Shown piece by piece: positions 47,524-57,193 of a stretch of DNA of 64,000 bases; the stretch's first letter is position 1; each line of letters starts with the position of its first letter. The position numbers were made by a program, and so were the translations under genes. The stretch comes from Chryseobacterium gleum. GTDB taxonomy: Bacteria; Bacteroidota; Bacteroidia; Flavobacteriales; Weeksellaceae. A model generated the notes under the pieces. The model saw nothing but the letters and a program-made list of their open reading frames with translations, searched no databases and was not told the origin of the DNA. The stretch lies in contig NZ_LR134289.1 of the NCBI RefSeq assembly GCF_900636535.1, positions 5,295,501 to 5,359,500 of the forward strand, read 5' to 3'.

Positions 47524-49350
47524 ATGAAAAAATTTCTGTTTTTATGTTTACTTATTATTTCGGGTAAGTTTTTTACGCAACAACTTCCGTATGCTACTTT
47601 GCCGAAACCTCATTTATTATCCCTGAATTATCTTAACAGTCTTTTAGAGAATAACATTTTGTATGGGAGTACACCTCCTAATTTTAATGGAAAAACGATT
47701 CTTTTCACCCATGGGTTCATAGGATCAACGGAGTCTCTACTCATTGGTAACTCAATGTATAAGGAAGCCTATAATGCTGGATATAAAACTGCTTTCGTGG
47801 CTACCAGTAGACTTAAGGGAGATTGGGAAAATGGTGAAATTCTATCGCGTGCAATTGATCAGGTAGGGAATCATTTAAATGCAAATACTATGACTATCAT
47901 AGGCCACAGTAATGGTGGAAAAGCAGCAGATGTTGCCTTATTGGAATACCAGAAAATTAATAAAATAGACAAGGTGATTACTCTGGGAACACCTCATTGG
48001 GGAACTCAGCTGGCAGATTTTATTAATTATCCTGCATGGTCATGGATAACAGGGGCATTAGGTTTGGGAACAGGATCACAATTATCTACAACTTATTACT
48101 GTGAAACTTATTTCAGACCTTATATGGATAATCATCCTCTTAACCAGCCTCAAAAATTTTATAGCCTGGGAGCGTGGGGATATACCAGACTCACAGGTTT
48201 GTTTTCGCCAATAATTATACCAGCCGGAACTGCAATTGCTGCTTTAGGCGGAGGTAAGAATGATGGGGTAACTCCATTTTACAGCTCTACAAGACCAGGA
48301 GCAAAACAGCTAATGTCGGATAATGATCTCAGAGGATATATCAATCATATAGATATTATGGAAGGGGTATATGTCTGGGATGAAGCTATTAAACCGGTGT
48401 TAGACGGGCTGGTGGTTAATACGGGAGTTTCCGGTAGATCACTGCAAACTGAAAGTAGAGAATTTAAAGCTGTCAGCAATTATCAGGTAATTTCAAGCGA
48501 AGAACCTGAGAACTTACAGCTAAGCAAGGATGCCAGAAATATTCAGTTTGAAATTATTACAAAAAATTCAAATGCCTCAGTAGATATTACAGACCCAATA
48601 ACAGGGAAAGCCCTTAGACAGATCAGACCAGAAACAAAAGATAACAGAAATACAGAAAATCACCTGTTGTCATCCAATTATACCTTGGAAAACAGACAAG
48701 TTAAGCTTAAGAGCAACTCTGAGTTTATTGCAGTAGTAAAAGACGGAATAGATAATCCGATGGAGTATAAAGTAATTAAAGAAAACAGAAAAACCTATCT
48801 GGAAATATCTTTTCCTAAACTTACTTCGGATGATCTTGATAAAGTGGTGATCAAAAGTTCGGTTTATCGAATATCAGGCTTGAAAGGAGAGAGAGGAAAG
48901 GAAAAATCTGTAAATGTAAAATTCAACCTTCAGAATAATAGATTTTTGGCAGATGTCAGCAATGAAGAAGCAGGAGTTTATTCCATCAGGTTAAATGCCC
49001 GGATAGGAACTAATATAAAAAGAACATTATTGAGTGGTTTTGTTGTATCAACCGAGGGAAATAATGTTGATAATGCTGTTGAATCTGGTAAGAAAGATCA
49101 GGTATTTGCCCTTGATACAAATCCTGTTGTAGAAAACTCAAAGCTTGTAAGTAAAACTGAGCTAACTGGAAATATATCAGTTAAAATCTACAATTATGCA
49201 TCAAAATTGATGAACGAACATACGGTAAAGGCAAAAGGCGAAAAAAATATAGAATTAGGCAGATTTACTAAAGACCTGGCAAAAGGAAACTATGTGGTTA
49301 TAATTGATTATAAAAATACAAAACAAAGCATAAAATTCATAAAGGATTAA
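47524..49350 (+). CDS. Secreted esterase/lipase with T9SS sorting domain
   Basis: A 608-aa protein with a signal peptide (MKKFLFLCLLIISGKFF). Its alpha/beta hydrolase domain (about 50-300) has oxyanion motif FTHGFIGS, nucleophile elbow GHSNGG (Ser about 133), and ITLGTPHWG, as in triacylglycerol lipase/PGAP1-like families. The C-terminal region is beta-rich and ends in a type A sorting domain (ELTGNISVKIYNYASKLMN, GNYVVIIDYKNTKQSIKFIK), which directs export through the type IX system of Bacteroidota. Probably cell-surface or secreted lipase. Confidence 0.85.
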   Translation: MKKFLFLCLLIISGKFFTQQLPYATLPKPHLLSLNYLNSLLENNILYGSTPPNFNGKTILFTHGFIGSTESLLIGNSMYKEAYNAGYKTAFVATSRLKGDWENGEILSRAIDQVGNHLNANTMTIIGHSNGGKAADVALLEYQKINKIDKVITLGTPHWGTQLADFINYPAWSWITGALGLGTGSQLSTTYYCETYFRPYMDNHPLNQPQKFYSLGAWGYTRLTGLFSPIIIPAGTAIAALGGGKNDGVTPFYSSTRPGAKQLMSDNDLRGYINHIDIMEGVYVWDEAIKPVLDGLVVNTGVSGRSLQTESREFKAVSNYQVISSEEPENLQLSKDARNIQFEIITKNSNASVDITDPITGKALRQIRPETKDNRNTENHLLSSNYTLENRQVKLKSNSEFIAVVKDGIDNPMEYKVIKENRKTYLEISFPKLTSDDLDKVVIKSSVYRISGLKGERGKEKSVNVKFNLQNNRFLADVSNEEAGVYSIRLNARIGTNIKRTLLSGFVVSTEGNNVDNAVESGKKDQVFALDTNPVVENSKLVSKTELTGNISVKIYNYASKLMNEHTVKAKGEKNIELGRFTKDLAKGNYVVIIDYKNTKQSIKFIKD

Positions 49351-49370
49351 TTTTTGTATCATGTGTTTTT

Positions 49371-49397
49371 AGGCCGGAAAATTCCCGGCCTTTTTTT
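49371..49397 (+). terminator. Terminator of the lipase gene
   Basis: AGGCCGG (49371-49377) pairs with CCGGCCT (49385-49391), followed by a T tract. Confidence 0.88.
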
Positions 49398-49502
49398 ATT
49401 GAAGAATATCATAGGAGTTTTGAGTTATTGCGAAATATCATAAACTGAAAAATGTAGAATTTCTTTTTTGTTAAAGGAAAAGAAATATCTTACTTTTACA
49501 CT

Positions 49503-51491
49503 ATGATTTCCAAGCAGACCATTGATAAAATATTCTCCACCATCCGCGTTGAAGAGATTGTGGGTGAGTATGTGCAGTTGAAAAGGGCAGGGTCTAACTA
49601 CAAAGGACTCAGTCCGTTTCATGATGAAAAAACACCAAGTTTTGTAGTTTCTGCCAGCAAGCAGATCTGGAAAGACTTCTCTACAGGAAAAGGAGGAACG
49701 GCCATCTCTTTCCTGATGGAAATTGAGAACTTTACGTATCCTGAAGCACTTCGCCACGCTGCAAAAAAATACGGAATTGAAATTGAAGAAGACCAGCGTG
49801 ACATTTCTGAGGAAGCAAAAAATGCCCAGACAGAAAAAGATTTGCTGTATAAAATCCATGAAGTTGCCAATACATATTTTCAGGAAATCCTTTGGGATGA
49901 TCAGGAAGGCAGGAGCATAGGACTTTCTTACTTTAAAGAGAGAGAGCTTCGGGATGACATCATTAAAAAATTCCAGCTCGGATATTCTCCTGAGAAAAAG
50001 AATGCTTTTACAGCATATGCGCTGGAAAAGGGATACACTAAAGAAATTCTTGAAAAATCCGGACTTTCTATTTTTCCGGAAAATACGCCTGCAGGGGTAG
50101 ACCGTTTCAGGGAAAGGGTCATTTTCCCGATTCACAGTTTTTCCGGTAGAGTATTAGGATTTGGAGCAAGAATCCTTAAAAATAATGTCAAAACAGCGAA
50201 GTATCTCAATTCACCGGAAACAGAGATCTACCATAAATCAAATGTACTTTATGGATTAAACCAGAGTAAACAGGCCATTTCAAGGAAGAATGCCTGTCTT
50301 TTGGTGGAAGGATATATGGATGTGATTTCGCTTCATATGTCGGGAATTGAAAACGTTGTGGCAAGTTCCGGAACATCCTTAACTACTGAGCAAATTAAAC
50401 TCATTAAGAGACTAACGGAAAACGTAACAATTCTTTTTGACGGAGATAATGCAGGTATTAAAGCCAGTTTCCGAAGTATTGATATGCTTCTGACAGAAGG
50501 AATGAATATCCGTGTATTGCTTTTCCCTGATGGAGATGACCCGGATTCATTTGCCAGAAAACATCCGCAGGAGTACGTTGAAAAGTATATCGAAAACGAA
50601 GCGATGGATTTCATCGACTTTAAAGCGGAAATTCTGTTAAAAGATATAGGAAACGATCCTATCAAAAAGGCTGAGGCGATAAGGGATATTGTAAAATCAG
50701 TTTCCTTTGTACAGAATGCCCTGAAAAGAGAAGTTTATCTAAAGGAGGTTTCCAATAAATTCGGACTTTCCGAGCAGAGTCTTTTCAATGAACTGGATGT
50801 CCAGAAGCAGATCACGCAGAATCAGACCCATCATGTTCAGCAACAGCAAAAGGAAAAAGCAGCAGCTCCGAAGATGGAGATTGTTCCTTTGGATCAGGAA
50901 AAAGAAGACCCTTTTCTTTATGACGTCTTATTCATGGAGAATAAATTGGTGGATCATATGTTGATGTTCGGAGACATTATCCTGAAAAGGAGAAATGAGC
51001 AAAATGAGGAATATCAGATTACCGTTATTGAAGAAATTCTTCACCATTTCGAAGAAGAACAATATACATTTTTAGTTAAAGAAAATGAGATCATTATCAA
51101 CCAGGTGAGGGAAGGAATCCAAAAGGATGAGCTGAGAAGTGGAAACTTTTTTGTATCTTTTATGGATGAAGAGATTACGACGAAGGTTGTAGATGCTCTG
51201 ATTCCGCTGGATGAGCTTGAAAACTGGGCTTCCAGAAATATTTATCCTCCCAATTACGGAGATAAAGTGGCAGATCAGATCAAAGGCGATATTTTATTGC
51301 ATAAATACAGATATATTGACTATTTGATCAAAGAAACAGCTAAAGAACTTGATCAGTATAGCAATACGGATGAAATAAAATACTACGAGCTGATCAAAAA
51401 GATCACTTTGCTGAAGCAGGCTTCTATCCGGTTGAGTAATATCATCGAATATTCACCTATCAAAGGAATTTATGTAGATAGAAAGAGATAG
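49503..51491 (+). CDS. dnaG: DNA primase
   Basis: A 662-aa primase that lays RNA primers for DNA replication. The N-terminal CHC2-type region reads GLSPFHDEKTPSFVVSASK and IWKDFSTGKGG; all four zinc-ligand positions are non-Cys except His, so zinc binding is probably lost. This appears normal for flavobacterial primases. The TOPRIM domain has LLVEGYMDVISLH (about 263) and FDGDNAGIKAS (about 313), then DGDDPDSF. The C-terminal helicase-interacting part (from about 440) is divergent, as is usual. TTACTTTTACACT precedes the ATG (near-consensus box). Confidence 0.95.
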   Translation: MISKQTIDKIFSTIRVEEIVGEYVQLKRAGSNYKGLSPFHDEKTPSFVVSASKQIWKDFSTGKGGTAISFLMEIENFTYPEALRHAAKKYGIEIEEDQRDISEEAKNAQTEKDLLYKIHEVANTYFQEILWDDQEGRSIGLSYFKERELRDDIIKKFQLGYSPEKKNAFTAYALEKGYTKEILEKSGLSIFPENTPAGVDRFRERVIFPIHSFSGRVLGFGARILKNNVKTAKYLNSPETEIYHKSNVLYGLNQSKQAISRKNACLLVEGYMDVISLHMSGIENVVASSGTSLTTEQIKLIKRLTENVTILFDGDNAGIKASFRSIDMLLTEGMNIRVLLFPDGDDPDSFARKHPQEYVEKYIENEAMDFIDFKAEILLKDIGNDPIKKAEAIRDIVKSVSFVQNALKREVYLKEVSNKFGLSEQSLFNELDVQKQITQNQTHHVQQQQKEKAAAPKMEIVPLDQEKEDPFLYDVLFMENKLVDHMLMFGDIILKRRNEQNEEYQITVIEEILHHFEEEQYTFLVKENEIIINQVREGIQKDELRSGNFFVSFMDEEITTKVVDALIPLDELENWASRNIYPPNYGDKVADQIKGDILLHKYRYIDYLIKETAKELDQYSNTDEIKYYELIKKITLLKQASIRLSNIIEYSPIKGIYVDRKR

Positions 51492-51603
51492 TTTAAAGTC
51501 AGATTTTTTTGGAAGTCTGTGACAAAAAGTCCTATAAAATTTTAGGAATAAATATTGTAATTTAAACTTTGAGAATATTTAAAAAATAATACATAATAGA
51601 AAT

Positions 51604-52290
51604 ATGGACATTAAAAAGGAATTCAGAGACTTCTCTGTAAAACATTTAGGAAACAGCGGTTTGGTAACCGATCAGTATATGGGAATGTATGGACCAACGA
51701 ATCTTACTCCGTACATCATGGAAGAAAGAAGATTAAACGTTGCCCAGATGGACGTTTTTTCCCGTCTGATGATGGACAGAATTATCTTCCTGGGAACAGG
51801 TATTGATGATCAGGTAGCCAACATCGTTACGGCTCAGCTTTTATTCCTGGAAAGTGCTGACCCTTCAAAAGATATTCAGATTTATATCAACTCTCCCGGG
51901 GGTAGCGTTTATGCCGGTTTAGGTATTTATGACACAATGCAGATCATCAAACCTGACGTAGCGACTATCTGTACAGGTATGGCTGCTTCAATGGGAGCTG
52001 TATTACTGGTTGCCGGAGAAAAAGGAAAACGTTCTGCACTTAAGCACTCAAGAGTAATGATTCACCAGCCTTCAGGAGGTGCCCAGGGAGTTGCTTCTGA
52101 CATGGAGATCAACTTAAGAGAGATGTTGAAATTGAAGCAAGAGCTTTATGAGATCATCGCTCATCATTCAGGACAAACCTATGAATGGGTAGAAAAATCT
52201 TCTGACAGAGATTACTGGATGACTTCTGAAGAAGCAAAAGGCTACGGAATGGTAGATGAGGTTTTACAAAGATCTACAGAGAAAAAATAA
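51604..52290 (+). CDS. clpP: ATP-dependent Clp protease proteolytic subunit
   Basis: A 228-aa serine peptidase. The catalytic triad is Ser129 (GMAASMGA), His154 (MIHQPSGG) and Asp203 (SDRDYWM). It also has YINSPGGSVYAGLGIYD, the substrate groove region. An N-terminal extension of about 30 residues relative to the E. coli mature form is likely processed. clpX is not adjacent in this window. A strong terminator follows at 20 nt. Confidence 0.96.
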   Translation: MDIKKEFRDFSVKHLGNSGLVTDQYMGMYGPTNLTPYIMEERRLNVAQMDVFSRLMMDRIIFLGTGIDDQVANIVTAQLLFLESADPSKDIQIYINSPGGSVYAGLGIYDTMQIIKPDVATICTGMAASMGAVLLVAGEKGKRSALKHSRVMIHQPSGGAQGVASDMEINLREMLKLKQELYEIIAHHSGQTYEWVEKSSDRDYWMTSEEAKGYGMVDEVLQRSTEKK

Positions 52291-52310
52291 TTGATTTTTA
52301 AAATCATAAG

Positions 52311-52340
52311 AAGCCGCACCAATCTGGTGCGGCTTTTTTG
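52311..52340 (+). terminator. Terminator of clpP
   Basis: AAGCCGCACCA-ATC-TGGTGCGGCTT with T6, an 11-bp GC-rich stem 20 nt after the stop. Confidence 0.95.
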
Positions 52341-52361
52341 TTGGATTATGTTTTAAGTTTA

Positions 52362-52552
52362 GAGTCCTACAAAATGACAAACTGAATGGATAAACCATTA
52401 TTTCAATTGTGTCATTCCGTAGTAATCCAGCCACAATTACTCATGAAGAATATATCAGAAGAAATATACAATTCAAATCATATTGCAGTTGAAGATGTAA
52501 GAATTCCATCCTGTAGGTTGGCAAAACTCAAAAAATTTTTGACGGGGTGGTT
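52362..52552 (-). repeat. Modular dispersed element, copy C (minus orientation)
   Basis: Read on the minus strand: module 1 (52552-52516) AACCACCCCGTCAAAAATTT then TTTGAGTTTTGCCAACC, followed by ACAGGATGGAATTCTTAC. Module 2 is GGATTACTACGGAATGACA (52428-52410), a 30-nt CAATTG...CAGTT spacer, and TGTCATTTTGTAGGACTC (52379-52362). The spacer direction equals copy B and is opposite to copy A. The gap to the next gene contains nothing else recognised. Confidence 0.8.
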
Positions 52553-52651
52553 TTAAATGGGACAACCACTCAACATTGTTAAAATACAATTATCATTACA
52601 TTCAAGATCAGTTTATAATCAATCTCTATTTTCGCTGCCATAAAAGTGAAT

Positions 52652-53920
52652 ATGAAAAAATTACTATGGTCTGCTGTGATGTTGACCGTATTGGCTTCAT
52701 GTAAAAGTGACGATGATACAACCATAATTAATCAGGATATTAATTATTCCAAACTACCTCAGGAATTTCCATTTACAAAGCTGGCTACGATCAACGGAGT
52801 AGATGTTATCAATGGTGGATTTGGCTCCGGAGCAGCCGCTCATCCAACAAGAAAAGGTGAATTTTATGTCATTACAGACAGAGGTCCCAATACTGATTTC
52901 CAGGACGGAAAAAAATTCCTGGCCCCTAACTTTACCCCAACCATTATGCATTTTAAAATCAATGCAGACGGGAATATTGAGGTAATCAAATATATCAAGC
53001 TTAAAAATCCTTTCGGACAGCCTATTACCGGACTTCCAAACCCTGCAGGAATGGGAAGTACAGGAGAGACTGCATATGATGCTTCAGGAAATGTTTTAGG
53101 TACTGATAAGTACGGTCTTGACAGTGAAAGTATTGTAGCAGCAGCTGATGGTACATTCTGGGTTTCTGATGAGTACGGTCCGCACATTGTACATTACAGT
53201 GCTGATGGAATGGAAATGGAAAGGATAAGTCCGGTTGGTGTAGATACAGGACCAAGAAAACTACCGGCTGTTTTAGCAAAAAGAAGGGCCAACCGTGGAA
53301 TGGAAGGACTTTGTATGGCTCCGGACGGCAGAACATTGGTGGGAACCATACAGTCTATGATGTATGTGCCCAGCAAAGCATTGGCAACCAATAAAACTTT
53401 AACGAGAATTGTCACATTTGATACGGTTACAGGGCAGACTAAACAGTTTTTATATAAACAGGAAGGAGGAGCTTCTGATTCAGTGTGTGATATTACAGCA
53501 ATAAGCAACAGTGAATTCTTAGTCATTGAAAGAGACGGAAATTTCGGATCTCAGGGAGGAATTAAAAAAGTTTACAGAATCAATCTGAGCAATGCAACGG
53601 ATGTAAGCGGACCAGATATTAACGCCGTAGACGGAATGAAAGTGAATGGAAAAGCTTTGGAACAATGTTCATGGGATGAAATTACGAATGCCGGAATAAA
53701 AACAGTTACCAAAACATTGGCGGTGGATCTTGTAGCAAAACTGGGCTATGAGCACGATAAATTTGAGGGAATTGTCTACTTAGGAAACAATAAACTGGCT
53801 GTTTTCAATGATGATGACTTCGGAGTGGTGGATGATGGAAACGGAAACCCCAAAGCCAAAATTTTACCTAAAACAGGTAAAGTAGACAAAGGAACTATGT
53901 ATGTAGTCGATATTCAATAA
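52652..53920 (+). CDS. Lipoprotein with esterase-like phytase domain
   Basis: A 422-aa protein. The start was set at ATG 52652; an in-frame GTG two codons upstream is less likely. The lipobox LTVLASC is followed by an acidic linker. The rest matches the 'esterase-like activity of phytase' family (PF13449): GFGSGAAAHPTRKGEFYVI, TDRGPNTDF, WVSDEYGPHIVHY, GMEGLCMAPDGRTLVGTIQS and FEGIVYLGNNKLAVFNDDDF. It is a beta-propeller-like protein probably acting on phosphoesters outside the cytoplasm; the substrate is unknown. Monocistronic. Confidence 0.85.
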   Translation: MKKLLWSAVMLTVLASCKSDDDTTIINQDINYSKLPQEFPFTKLATINGVDVINGGFGSGAAAHPTRKGEFYVITDRGPNTDFQDGKKFLAPNFTPTIMHFKINADGNIEVIKYIKLKNPFGQPITGLPNPAGMGSTGETAYDASGNVLGTDKYGLDSESIVAAADGTFWVSDEYGPHIVHYSADGMEMERISPVGVDTGPRKLPAVLAKRRANRGMEGLCMAPDGRTLVGTIQSMMYVPSKALATNKTLTRIVTFDTVTGQTKQFLYKQEGGASDSVCDITAISNSEFLVIERDGNFGSQGGIKKVYRINLSNATDVSGPDINAVDGMKVNGKALEQCSWDEITNAGIKTVTKTLAVDLVAKLGYEHDKFEGIVYLGNNKLAVFNDDDFGVVDDGNGNPKAKILPKTGKVDKGTMYVVDIQ

Positions 53921-53936
53921 TTAGATTTTTTTAAAG

Positions 53937-53968
53937 AAAACGGCGGAATCGAAGATTCCGCCGTTTTT
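53937..53968. terminator. Bidirectional terminator between phytase-like gene and tpiA
   Basis: AAAACGGCGGAATC-GAA-GATTCCGCCGTTTT is a perfect 14-bp stem with A and T tracts, serving both converging genes. Confidence 0.95.
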
Positions 53969-53986
53969 ATTTTAGATCAATGAATT

Positions 53987-54745
53987 CTAGTTAAAAGCTT
54001 CAATAATTTTAGAGAAGTCTTCCAGCTTCAAAGCAGCTCCTCCAATCAGACCTCCATCGATGTCCGGCTGAGAGAAAATTTCTTTTGCGTTGTCCGGTTT
54101 TACAGATCCTCCATAAAGAATTGAAACCTCATCAGCAACTTCCTGTCCGTATTTCGCAGCAATAATGTTTCTGATGTGAGCGTGGATTTCCTGAGCCTGC
54201 TCCGGGCTTGCTGTTTCTCCCGTTCCGATAGCCCAAACCGGTTCATAAGCAATCACCACTTTTTTAATTTCTTCAGCAGAAAGGGTGAAAAGCGCTACTT
54301 CAGTCTGATTTTTTACGACTTCAAGGTGCTGTCCTGCCTTTCTCTGCTCAAGAGTTTCTCCATTGCAGTAAACAGGAATAAGACCTTTATCAAGAGCCAG
54401 TTTGATTTTTCTGTTACAGTGAGAATCAGTTTCTCCGTGGTATTGTCTTCTTTCAGAATGTCCGATCAAAGAACCTGTAGCATCAATGGATTCCAGCATA
54501 TCTGCAGAAATTTCACCGGTGTAAGCACCACTTTCATGCTCGCTCATATCCTGAGAAAATACACCGATTTCATCCTTTTCAAAAATGTCTTTCGCCATCA
54601 TCAGGTATAATGAAGGGGGAGCGATCCAAACTTCACAGTTGGTAGCGTTATTATTTTTATAGCTTAGTAACTGAATCATTAATTGTTGTGCATCAATTAC
54701 ATTTTTGTTCATTTTCCAGTTGCCTGCAACTATTTTTCTTCTCAT
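53987..54745 (-). CDS. tpiA: Triosephosphate isomerase
   Basis: A 252-aa glycolytic enzyme converting DHAP and glyceraldehyde-3-phosphate. Motifs seen are GNWKMNKN (catalytic Lys12 region), LIGHSERRQYHGE (catalytic His), AYEPVWAIGTG (catalytic Glu) and YGGSVKPDN. Length is standard. The TerB-like gene lies 37 nt upstream on the same strand, so co-transcription is possible. Confidence 0.97.
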   Translation of the reverse strand: MRRKIVAGNWKMNKNVIDAQQLMIQLLSYKNNNATNCEVWIAPPSLYLMMAKDIFEKDEIGVFSQDMSEHESGAYTGEISADMLESIDATGSLIGHSERRQYHGETDSHCNRKIKLALDKGLIPVYCNGETLEQRKAGQHLEVVKNQTEVALFTLSAEEIKKVVIAYEPVWAIGTGETASPEQAQEIHAHIRNIIAAKYGQEVADEVSILYGGSVKPDNAKEIFSQPDIDGGLIGGAALKLEDFSKIIEAFN

Positions 54746-54782
54746 AAGATTTATATATTGATTGATTTATTTTTCGTTTAGG

Positions 54783-55130
54783 CTACAATCCCCAAAGGTT
54801 TTTCAGCAAAACATAGAATGTATGTTCCTCTTCAGTTACCTTATTATCAGCTTTGATCAGCGATTTGGCAAACTGTACAAATTTCTTACGTTCGTCTTCT
54901 GTAGAATCTTCATGAAAACATCTTGCATGGAATTCAAAATGGTCTTTCCATTCTTCCGGCTGTAAAAGAGCCAAAGTTTCCAGTTCGTTGTCAAGATTCA
55001 TTCTGAACGGGAATTCATCCGCCAGATATTGTTGTACCAGCATTCCTTCCTCAGGAGCAAACTCTCCGTCTACAGAAGAAAGGATCATTAATAAGTGATA
55101 ACCGGCGATTGATTTATTTGATTTTTGCAT
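54783..55130 (-). CDS. TerB-like protein
   Basis: A 115-aa helical protein with a TerB-type acidic pattern, GYHLLMILSSVDGEFAPEEG near the N-terminus and LIKADNKVTEEEHTFY near the C-terminus, the two related half-repeats of the family. TerB-like proteins are tied to membrane or metal-stress systems, but many single-gene forms have no known role. Precedes tpiA. Confidence 0.75.
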   Translation of the reverse strand: MQKSNKSIAGYHLLMILSSVDGEFAPEEGMLVQQYLADEFPFRMNLDNELETLALLQPEEWKDHFEFHARCFHEDSTEDERKKFVQFAKSLIKADNKVTEEEHTFYVLLKNLWGL

Positions 55131-55228
55131 GTGCTTTTATATGTTTAAGTTTAGTGTTTAAATTTGATAATTGATTGATCCACGATTAGCCCTCGTCAAA
55201 AAGATCATTTATCATTCATCATTTATAA

Positions 55229-56338
55229 TTAGTTAACGTAGTCCTTTGCGGGCTGTTTATCTACAATTTTTCCGTTTTCAAGGATCAGTACAAAAGGATT
55301 GCTTCTCGCTATTGTTTTGATGGCAATTCCGTCCATCAGTGTATTTTTGATGGTTTTGAAAGTGTTAGGTTCAGTAGAAATTCCATAAATAAGAGCTCCT
55401 TTCTGGGCATTTACTTTTGCTTCTACCTTCTGAAGCAGATCAGCGGAAACATCTTTCGGATAATAGGAGAAAACCAGAATGGCTTTTGGAGCATTAATGA
55501 TTTCATTGGTGACATCCACTCCTGTAGGATCTTCAATCTTGAATTTCACAATTTCAGACTTGTAACCTTCCTTGATCAGTACAGATTCATTTTTTCCATC
55601 TTCAATTTTCCATGGAGAACCCTCTGCCCAGTATTCTGTTTTTTTGATATAATCATCCTGATTTACTTTTACGACTTCTCCTGTTTTCTCATTTTTCAGA
55701 GAATAGAAAGTCTTATATTCAGAAGGATTCTTGTCAATTTTAATTTTTTCGGCTTTGATGTCTGTTCCGATTTTATAATCACGGAAATCAATGATAGGCT
55801 CATGCATAAGTCCTTGTGCCATAACATAGATCATACCCAGAGAAAATACTGCTAGCAGAATATATTTTACTGTATTTGAAGACTCTTTTGAGGTAACTCC
55901 ATAGGCATCTTTTTTACGGAATTCTTTTCTGTATAAGATGAATAAAATGATCAATCCTACAAGAAGAACAACATCCTTAAGGAAGCTTTGCCATGGCGTA
56001 AATTTGATGGCGTCGCCAAAACATCCACAATCTGTAACGACATTAAAATAAGCCGAATAGAACGTAAGGAAACCAAAGAAAATACAAAGGGCAATTAATA
56101 CAGATAAGGTAAATTTAAGCTTTAATTTGAGCAGAAGCATAAATCCTAGGAAAAGTTCCATAACCACCACTATAATGGAAAACAGCAGGGCAAACCTTTC
56201 TAAAAATGGCATATTGAAAACCGGAGGCGCAAAATATTCTTCCATTTTGAAGGAAAAACCTAGCAGATCCACAGCTTTCACAAAGCCTGACAGGATAAAA
56301 ATAACAGCAATAATAAAGCGTAATATACCTTTGATCAT
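55229..56338 (-). CDS. DoxX/BT_3928-type membrane protein
   Basis: A 369-aa protein with four N-terminal membrane helices (about 5-25, 45-70, 72-95, 118-140) of the MauE/DoxX type. The soluble C-terminal part (about 180-369) contains PKAILVFSYYPKDVSADLLQ and PFVLILENGKIVDKQPA, resembling a thioredoxin-like fold without a CxxC. VTDCGCFGDAIKFTPW is conserved in Bacteroidota members. It starts 1 nt after the DUF1599 stop, so the two form an operon. Role in redox or envelope assembly is speculative. Confidence 0.82.
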   Translation of the reverse strand: MIKGILRFIIAVIFILSGFVKAVDLLGFSFKMEEYFAPPVFNMPFLERFALLFSIIVVVMELFLGFMLLLKLKLKFTLSVLIALCIFFGFLTFYSAYFNVVTDCGCFGDAIKFTPWQSFLKDVVLLVGLIILFILYRKEFRKKDAYGVTSKESSNTVKYILLAVFSLGMIYVMAQGLMHEPIIDFRDYKIGTDIKAEKIKIDKNPSEYKTFYSLKNEKTGEVVKVNQDDYIKKTEYWAEGSPWKIEDGKNESVLIKEGYKSEIVKFKIEDPTGVDVTNEIINAPKAILVFSYYPKDVSADLLQKVEAKVNAQKGALIYGISTEPNTFKTIKNTLMDGIAIKTIARSNPFVLILENGKIVDKQPAKDYVN

Positions 56339-56339
56339 A

Positions 56340-56906
56340 TTAAATATTTTTGGGTTCGAATTGATTTTCTTTTTCTGAAAACTTGATCAGGCAGAAGACC
56401 GCATAATTCAGCATATCGAAATAGTTGGCATCAAGCCCTTCCGAAACGATGGTCTGTCCCTGGTTATCCTCAATCTGTTTGGTTCTTAATACTTTCTGGT
56501 AAATAAGATCTGTAATAGAAGAAATTCTCATATCTCTCCAGGCCTCACCGTAATCATGATTTTTTCTTTCCATTAAAGCCATTGCTTCATTGGCGTATTT
56601 GTCATACAAACCTAAAATTTCTTCCTTGTTTTCATTAAAATCATTGGAAAGACCCTTCTCAAGCTGAATAAGCCCAATAATAGAATAGTTGACAATTGCG
56701 ATAAATTCATCCTCCTCACTCTCATCTACCATTTTTTTATCAGTCATCTGCAGCGTACGGATCCTGTTAACTTTGATATAAATCTGATCTGTAATGGAGC
56801 TTGGTCTTAAAACCCTCCATGCTGCTCCGTAATCTTGTAATTTTTTACCGAAAAGATCACGGCACTGACTGATAACTTTCCCGAACTGTACTGATGTTTT
56901 TAGCAT
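56340..56906 (-). CDS. DUF1599 domain protein
   Basis: A 188-aa protein made of two similar halves, each with the DUF1599 pattern: LQDYGAAWRVLRPSSITDQIYIK and HDYGEAWRDMRISSITDLIYQK (each quoted half trimmed from a longer match). The family is linked by sequence-context studies to nucleotide modification but is unproven. First gene of a two-gene operon with the DoxX/BT_3928 protein. A TATATTTG box precedes it. Confidence 0.85.
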   Translation of the reverse strand: MLKTSVQFGKVISQCRDLFGKKLQDYGAAWRVLRPSSITDQIYIKVNRIRTLQMTDKKMVDESEEDEFIAIVNYSIIGLIQLEKGLSNDFNENKEEILGLYDKYANEAMALMERKNHDYGEAWRDMRISSITDLIYQKVLRTKQIEDNQGQTIVSEGLDANYFDMLNYAVFCLIKFSEKENQFEPKNI

Positions 56907-56923
56907 AAATTTTCTTAATCTTC

Positions 56924-56931
56924 CAAATATA
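56924..56931 (-). promoter_or_regulatory. -7 box of the DUF1599 operon
   Basis: Minus-strand TATATTTG (56931-56924), 17 nt before the ATG at 56906. No -33 TTG recognised. Confidence 0.55.
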
Positions 56932-56959
56932 CGAATTCGGTTTCAGATTTTTGAATTTG

Positions 56960-57120
56960 ATAAGCTGAGTTTGTGAGTGGGAGGGTTTGAGAGTGGGAGA
57001 GTGGGAGAGTTTGATAGTTTCGGGATGCGTGTTGCGGGGTTTTAGAGTAAGAGGGATTTAGTGTTGGAGAGGGTCCGCTTAACTTCCTGCCTCCAGTTTC
57101 CAACTTCCATCTTCAATTTA
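56960..57120. repeat. Low-complexity intergenic repeat before folP
   Basis: Words such as GAGTGGGAGGGTTTGAGAG, TTTCGGGATGCGTGTTGCGG and CCTCCAGTTTCCAACTTCC repeat the vocabulary of 5461-5579 and 6977-7150. Similar words continue on the other strand at 57190-57245 and are translated as the start of folP. Confidence 0.65.
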
Positions 57121-57146
57121 ATCTCTTTTTAAAAGCCGTAAATCAC

Positions 57147-57154
57147 TAATTTTG
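57147..57154 (+). promoter_or_regulatory. -7 box of folP
   Basis: TAATTTTG matches TAnnTTTG. A TTG in it (57152) would start the longest frame but is inside the promoter, so translation should begin later, at 57194. Confidence 0.5.
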
Positions 57155-57193
57155 CAGGATAGAAAAAATCATTCATCAATCATAATTCAACTC

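Noticed and set aside
57152..57193. TTG at 57152 as the folP start
   Set aside because: It lies inside the -7 box TAATTTTG and would not be on the transcript.
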